A stretch of DNA of 64,000 nt from a virus, in the IMG/VR virus record IMGVR_UViG_3300025770_000008, positions 1 through 64,000 of that record. The stretch is one strand, 5' to 3'. A program made the position numbers and the translations under genes. The notes under the pieces were generated by a model, which worked only from the letters and a program-made list of their open reading frames with translations, did not search any database and was not told the DNA's origin. Below, one piece after another: positions 60,748 through 64,000 of this stretch. Numbering within the stretch: position 1 is the first letter of the stretch; the number at the start of each line of letters is the position of its first letter.

Positions 60748-61077
60748 ATGCCCTCTTGGCTCAAGACGATTTTCTGGTGGCTCCTCATCGGCTTCATGCT
60801 GGTGGCGGCGGTCTTCGCATGGCGTTGGTACCGGGCCTCGCTGGACCAACAGAAGCGGGGCATCAAGGCGAAGCGGGACGTGGCGGAGGAAAAGCACAAG
60901 CTCCGGCTCACAGAAGCCCAGAAGGAGGAGAGCACCCTGCTCCAGGCCATCTGGACCGAGTACAACCACATCCATGCGCGACTGGCCGCGGAAGAGAAAG
61001 AGGTCGACGACGCTATCAAGGGTGGGCCGGTTGAGCTGGCCAAGTTCTGGAACGACAACCTGCTGGGGAAAAGCTGA
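60748..61077 (+). CDS. Rz-like inner-membrane spanin candidate, 109 residues
   Basis: An N-terminal transmembrane helix (IFWWLLIGFMLVAAVFAW) followed by a long charged coiled coil (KRDVAEEKHKLRLTEAQKEE). This matches i-spanin topology. Spanins fuse the inner and outer membranes at lysis in Gram-negative hosts. GGAGGTGAC precedes the ATG. Its stop overlaps the next gene. Confidence 0.65.
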   Translation: MPSWLKTIFWWLLIGFMLVAAVFAWRWYRASLDQQKRGIKAKRDVAEEKHKLRLTEAQKEESTLLQAIWTEYNHIHARLAAEEKEVDDAIKGGPVELAKFWNDNLLGKS

Positions 61078-61481
61078 TGCTACGTACCTTCACTGCCGTC
61101 TTACTCGCCGTGAGCCCGGCCCATGCCTACGCCCAAGGGGTTTGCACCGAGGCCATGCCGGTGACCACGCCCTGTGAGGGCCTACTGCTTCCGCACGCTG
61201 AGGCAAGCAGGGCCGCCAAATGCCTGCACACCCGCCTACCCGAAGCCGCCGCTCAGCTAGGGGAGTGTGTGGCTGAAGGCGAGGTAAAGGACATCAGCTA
61301 CCAGAAGCAGCTCGACTCCTACAGTGACTTCAACACCCGCCTCAGCGGGTTGCTGGACAAAGCGCTGGAAATCCCCGACACCAACTGGTGGGAGTCGGGG
61401 GGCTTCATCTACGGTGCGGGGGTTGTGACCGGCATGGCGGTCGTCTTGAGCGGGGCCTGGACGCTCTCGAAGCTGAATTAG
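61077..61481 (+). CDS. Exported protein with C-terminal membrane helix, 134 residues
   Basis: Signal peptide (MLRTFTAVLLAVSPAHAYAQ), four Cys in the mature part (VCTEAMPVTTPC, CLHT, ECVAEG) and a C-terminal hydrophobic helix (IYGAGVVTGMAVVLSGAW). Together with the gene at 60748 it looks like a lysis pair, though it has no lipobox as a classical o-spanin would. Confidence 0.6.
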   Translation: MLRTFTAVLLAVSPAHAYAQGVCTEAMPVTTPCEGLLLPHAEASRAAKCLHTRLPEAAAQLGECVAEGEVKDISYQKQLDSYSDFNTRLSGLLDKALEIPDTNWWESGGFIYGAGVVTGMAVVLSGAWTLSKLN

Positions 61482-61492
61482 CTCGCAGGTCG

Positions 61493-62143
61493 CTACTTGT
61501 TCAGCATCTTCATAGTGAACCGCGCTTGGCCCTTCTCCTTGCGGAAGCCCTTCGCCTTGTCCCGCCACTGTCGAGCCGAGGCGGTGTTTTTCCGGCTCTG
61601 CCCCTTCCAGTACCGTGCGTTGGAGAGGCTCCCAGCGGCCTGGTTTCCGCTCTCCCTCATGTAATTCTTCCGGTTCGCCTTGAAGATGGCATCCGACGAC
61701 GCGGCGCTGTCAACCAGCCGCTTCGACTGCCGGCTCGCAGCCATCGCAGCCCTGTCAGCACGCTTGCCGCGGTAGTACTGCTCGGAATGGCGGAGTGTCA
61801 TCCCACCGCCCTCGTGCTTCGGGCCAGCGGTCTTGTTGAGCGGCACACCGTACCGATTCGTTTTGGACCGCGCCGGCATGGGGCTAGGGCGGACACGAGG
61901 ACCGTCAAGCCCTTTCGAGAAGGCGAGGTTCTTGACCCCCCGACTTATCCGGCCCGGCACAGCGCCTGCGCGAGCCATAACCCCGATCTTACCGGAACCA
62001 GAGAGTGGCGCCTTCTTGAGTTGGGTCAGGTTTCTGCGAGCGTGTGCAGGGCGCATGCGCCCTGGAATGGTGGGCTCACCCCCGCCTGCGGAATAGGGAG
62101 CAGCGAGCTTCTCAAGGATGGCGGCTCTGCGGGTGTTGTTCAT
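61493..62143 (-). CDS. Basic protein with shared N-terminal segment, 216 residues
   Basis: Begins MNNTRRAAILEKLAAPYSAG. Residues 2-15 match the next two genes (x-A-R-K-A-A-I/V-L-E-K-L-A-A). The rest is very basic, rich in Arg, Lys, Ser and Gly, without a fold I recognise (ARYWKGQSRKNTASARQWRD). Candidate packaged or DNA-bound virion protein whose N-terminus acts as a targeting signal. Confidence 0.65.
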   Translation of the reverse strand: MNNTRRAAILEKLAAPYSAGGGEPTIPGRMRPAHARRNLTQLKKAPLSGSGKIGVMARAGAVPGRISRGVKNLAFSKGLDGPRVRPSPMPARSKTNRYGVPLNKTAGPKHEGGGMTLRHSEQYYRGKRADRAAMAASRQSKRLVDSAASSDAIFKANRKNYMRESGNQAAGSLSNARYWKGQSRKNTASARQWRDKAKGFRKEKGQARFTMKMLNK

Positions 62144-62367
62144 GTCAGACCGATCTTTACTCGGTTGTAGTCGCCCTTACGGAACTTATCCCGGAGCGCT
62201 TTTGTGAACTCTTCCTTGCTCTGCGCGGGCGGCTTCGCAACCGGGGGCTTCGTCGGGACCTTCTTCGGGACCTTCTTCGGGGTCTTTTTTACGGCGGCGC
62301 GGACCAGCTTAGGCAGTATACCCGCGGCGAGCTTCTCCAAGATGGCGGCTTTGCGTGCGTTCGTCAT
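62140..62367 (-). CDS. Small basic protein with shared N-terminal segment, 75 residues
   Basis: Begins MTNARKAAILEKLAAGILPK, then repeats of KKxPKKVPxKPP in the middle and a small helical end. The Lys/Pro repeats resemble histone tails. Overlaps the neighbour by ATGA. Confidence 0.65.
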   Translation of the reverse strand: MTNARKAAILEKLAAGILPKLVRAAVKKTPKKVPKKVPTKPPVAKPPAQSKEEFTKALRDKFRKGDYNRVKIGLT

Positions 62368-62376
62368 TAAACGTCC

Positions 62377-62610
62377 TCAGGGGTTCCACTTGTGCCCGCT
62401 CGTTTCCACCCCCAACCGCTTTTCTGCCTCATGCTGCGCTTTAGTAGGGGAGCCAGCACGGAGCTTCTTCCGGAGGTCGCTGCCGTACCAACTACGCCCG
62501 ACAGGGGTGCCGAGGATGCTGACTGGGTTGTCTGCCACCCAGACACGCTTTGACTTCTTCTTGTCCGCGGCGAGCTTCTCAAGAACGGCGGCTTTGCGTG
62601 CGGGGGTCAT
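62377..62610 (-). CDS. Small basic protein with shared N-terminal segment, 77 residues
   Basis: Begins MTPARKAAVLEKLAADKKKS; after the shared segment comes a compact region (VSILGTPVGRSWYGSDLRKK). Third member of the group. Overlaps the holin-like gene by ATGA. Confidence 0.65.
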   Translation of the reverse strand: MTPARKAAVLEKLAADKKKSKRVWVADNPVSILGTPVGRSWYGSDLRKKLRAGSPTKAQHEAEKRLGVETSGHKWNP

Positions 62611-63020
62611 GGTCCACCTGCGGGGGCCAGGATAGCTGGAGCATCCTCGGGCATGACCCCCTGAGCGCCACCGGAAGCGCCCATGCCGTCCATGTACGCC
62701 AGCTCCTCGTTGAGCATGGCGTCGAACTCATCACCGGTGAGGTCCGGCCACTTCTTCTCAATCATGCCCCACAGGAGCTTGGCCTTGTCGATGCCAGCGC
62801 CCTCGGGGTCGGCCTTGAGCTGCTTCGCAGCCATCTCCTCCAGACCGCGGGCACCATTGCGGATGCCCAGGCGAATCTGCTCTTCCTGGCGCTCGGAGAT
62901 GTCCAGCTTGAAGCGCGCCTTCACCCACTGGTAGCCCAGTCGGGCGATGATGATGGCCGCGATCTCCAAGATAGGGAGAAGATACGAAGCTGCGGTCGAG
63001 CCAAGTGTTGCCCAATCCAT
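62607..63020 (-). CDS. LLH-type holin-like protein, 137 residues
   Basis: N-terminal transmembrane helix (AASYLLPILEIAAIIIARLG), a conserved-type helix (ERQEEQIRLGIRNGARGLEE) and a C-terminal domain (KWPDLTGDEFDAMLNEELAY). The layout matches the Phage_LLH holin family, although such proteins may also be tail-associated. Gly/Pro-rich tail. AGGTC precedes the ATG. Confidence 0.65.
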   Translation of the reverse strand: MDWATLGSTAASYLLPILEIAAIIIARLGYQWVKARFKLDISERQEEQIRLGIRNGARGLEEMAAKQLKADPEGAGIDKAKLLWGMIEKKWPDLTGDEFDAMLNEELAYMDGMGASGGAQGVMPEDAPAILAPAGGP

Positions 63021-63071
63021 TTCAGACCTCCAAGTCTTTCAACTGACGAAGGGGGAGCCCTTCAGGCGAGC

Positions 63072-63854
63072 TTAGACGAGACGGCCGCCGTGGTAGCCGC
63101 CGGTCGCATCAGGGGCCAAGAAGGTCTCAGCCAGCTGGAGCTGGGCCAACCGGATGGGCTGGATGCGCTCGTACTGGATGGCAACCGACTCCTGCATGAC
63201 CAGACCCTGGGCGTCGACCGCCATCGAGTGCTGGGGAATCATGCACTGCTCCAGGTACATCGACGCGACGTTGTTCTCCTGGTTGTCCTTCATGACCAGC
63301 AGGAGCCCGATGGGCTGGCTGAACAGGTCGGACGCCAAGTTCAAGAACATGTTGTCGTAGCCCGGGGGCACCTTCACCGAGTGCAGGCTCGGGCTCCGTC
63401 CGCCGGCAGCGCCGGTCAGGAACGGATTGACGCCAACACCACCAGACTCGAAGAGTGGGCGCACCTGATGGGCGTCCACGTTCGCGTCGGCGCGGGTGTC
63501 GTAGTACGCGGTCAGGCAGCGCAAGAGCGACGGCCCGTGGTACATGATGCGCCCGAACGAAATCTGGCCCACGCTGCGGCCGGTCATGAAGTACGACCGC
63601 TCCGAGCCCAGCTCGAAGATGCGCGTGATGGCCTGATTCTGGCTGAGAGCCCAGTTCTGGGTCATGCCGATGGGGAACACCAGCGTCTCAGCGAGGTTCG
63701 GGTCACTTCCCTCACCAGCGGGCAAGCCCACCTGGGAGAAGAAGGGGGGTCCTGCACAGATGAGGACGAACTTTCCGTTGAGGAAGTTCCCCTCAGGGAT
63801 GCCGCCCTGTACGTGTGTGGAGTACGGCTTCCACCCTGCGAGTCCCTCAGCCAT
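63072..63854 (-). CDS. Virion structural protein, probably tail, 260 residues
   Basis: Contains MTQNWALSQNQAITRIFELGSE-type and YFMTGRSVGQISFGRIMYHG segments of the kind found in virion proteins of large tailed phages (interaction of a beta barrel with a long loop). A tail tube or baseplate role is possible. It ends ATGGYHGGRLV. AAGGA lies upstream. Identification rests on general resemblance. Confidence 0.6.
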   Translation of the reverse strand: MAEGLAGWKPYSTHVQGGIPEGNFLNGKFVLICAGPPFFSQVGLPAGEGSDPNLAETLVFPIGMTQNWALSQNQAITRIFELGSERSYFMTGRSVGQISFGRIMYHGPSLLRCLTAYYDTRADANVDAHQVRPLFESGGVGVNPFLTGAAGGRSPSLHSVKVPPGYDNMFLNLASDLFSQPIGLLLVMKDNQENNVASMYLEQCMIPQHSMAVDAQGLVMQESVAIQYERIQPIRLAQLQLAETFLAPDATGGYHGGRLV

Positions 63855-63899
63855 TTCCTTAGGCTCCTTCTTCAGCTCTCTTTGAGTCTACGATTCTAA

Positions 63900-64000
63900 C
63901 TATTGTCAGCCAAGGCTTGGCTGAGCGTACCCAGAGCCTTCTTGCGTTCTGTCAGCTTCTTGAACCAGCCGGGGCCGGGCTGTGAGGGTGGAGCGCCATA
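63900..64000 (-). CDS. C-terminal end of a gene cut by the window edge
   Basis: The last 32 residues are visible, from YGAPPSQPGPGWFKKLTERK to the end at LSQALADN, with TAG at 63900-63902. The gene is upstream in the same - strand block as the structural protein at 63072. Family not determinable from this part. Confidence 0.5.

Noticed and set aside
62550-63899. 449-codon open frame on the + strand
   Set aside because: Antisense to the holin-like and structural genes; no ribosome site and atypical His/Leu/Arg-rich composition.

Overview
The window is part of the genome of a large tailed phage, or a prophage or phage-plasmid of that kind. Base composition looks GC-rich by eye (not counted). 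The genes are tightly packed, many are only 20-150 codons long, and neighbours often overlap by ATGA or GTGA. Virion-type and lysis-type genes lie at the right end. An Rz-like spanin candidate and proteins with a bacterial lipobox suggest a Gram-negative host; I cannot name the host. No ribosomal RNA, canonical tRNA, transposase or CRISPR array was found.

Region 1 (1-37,400) is an accessory region of about 90 mostly unrecognised small genes, nearly all on the + strand. It is read from a repeated phage promoter: GCAAAA, about 18 bases, then GGSATAAGAACTATG. Many transcripts begin with a small stem-loop, and hairpin terminators followed by TTCTTA separate the units. A 15-bp dyad (TATTAGCCGCTAATA and close variants) is scattered between genes across the whole window. 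About 18 short proteins share a C-terminal motif, [E/D]-x(0-1)-[Y/M/F]-H-x-D-[V/I/Y] and then stop, although most are otherwise unrelated. The region also holds a RelA/SpoT-type HD hydrolase, an OGFr-like protein, two lipoproteins, secreted proteins, four proteins with two ribbon-helix-helix-like segments each, a run of six small beta-barrel-like paralogues, and several structured non-coding stretches. The largest of these (14,452-15,214) contains a tRNA-like module ending in CCA but lacking an anticodon arm.

Region 2 (37,400-48,360) is mostly a - strand block of overlapping genes (41,510-46,579 and 46,690-48,340), probably virion assembly or structural genes by layout. A few + strand small genes and a candidate small RNA precede it.

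Region 3 (48,487-60,660) is the most unusual part. It encodes what reads as a complete ubiquitin-like conjugation system: a beta-grasp modifier ending Gly-Gly-Cys, an E2-like protein with a Cys-rich tail, a JAMM/JAB peptidase and a ThiF/E1-like enzyme, plus three unknown genes. Next comes a gene of unknown function flanked by two mirror-image arrays of GTGACCACAA inverted repeats, then a ParB-like protein with a lysine-rich tail. After that is a five-gene cluster: Ycf46-like AAA+ ATPase, RecA-like protein lacking the Walker A lysine, DUF2997, a NrdG-type radical SAM activase and DUF1257/Ycf35. That the conjugation genes and the AAA/radical-SAM cluster work together is inference from adjacency.

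Region 4 (60,720-64,000) holds lysis-type genes (spanin-like, LLH-type holin-like), three small basic proteins that share an N-terminal 15-residue segment, a virion structural protein and the C-terminal end of another gene cut by the window edge.
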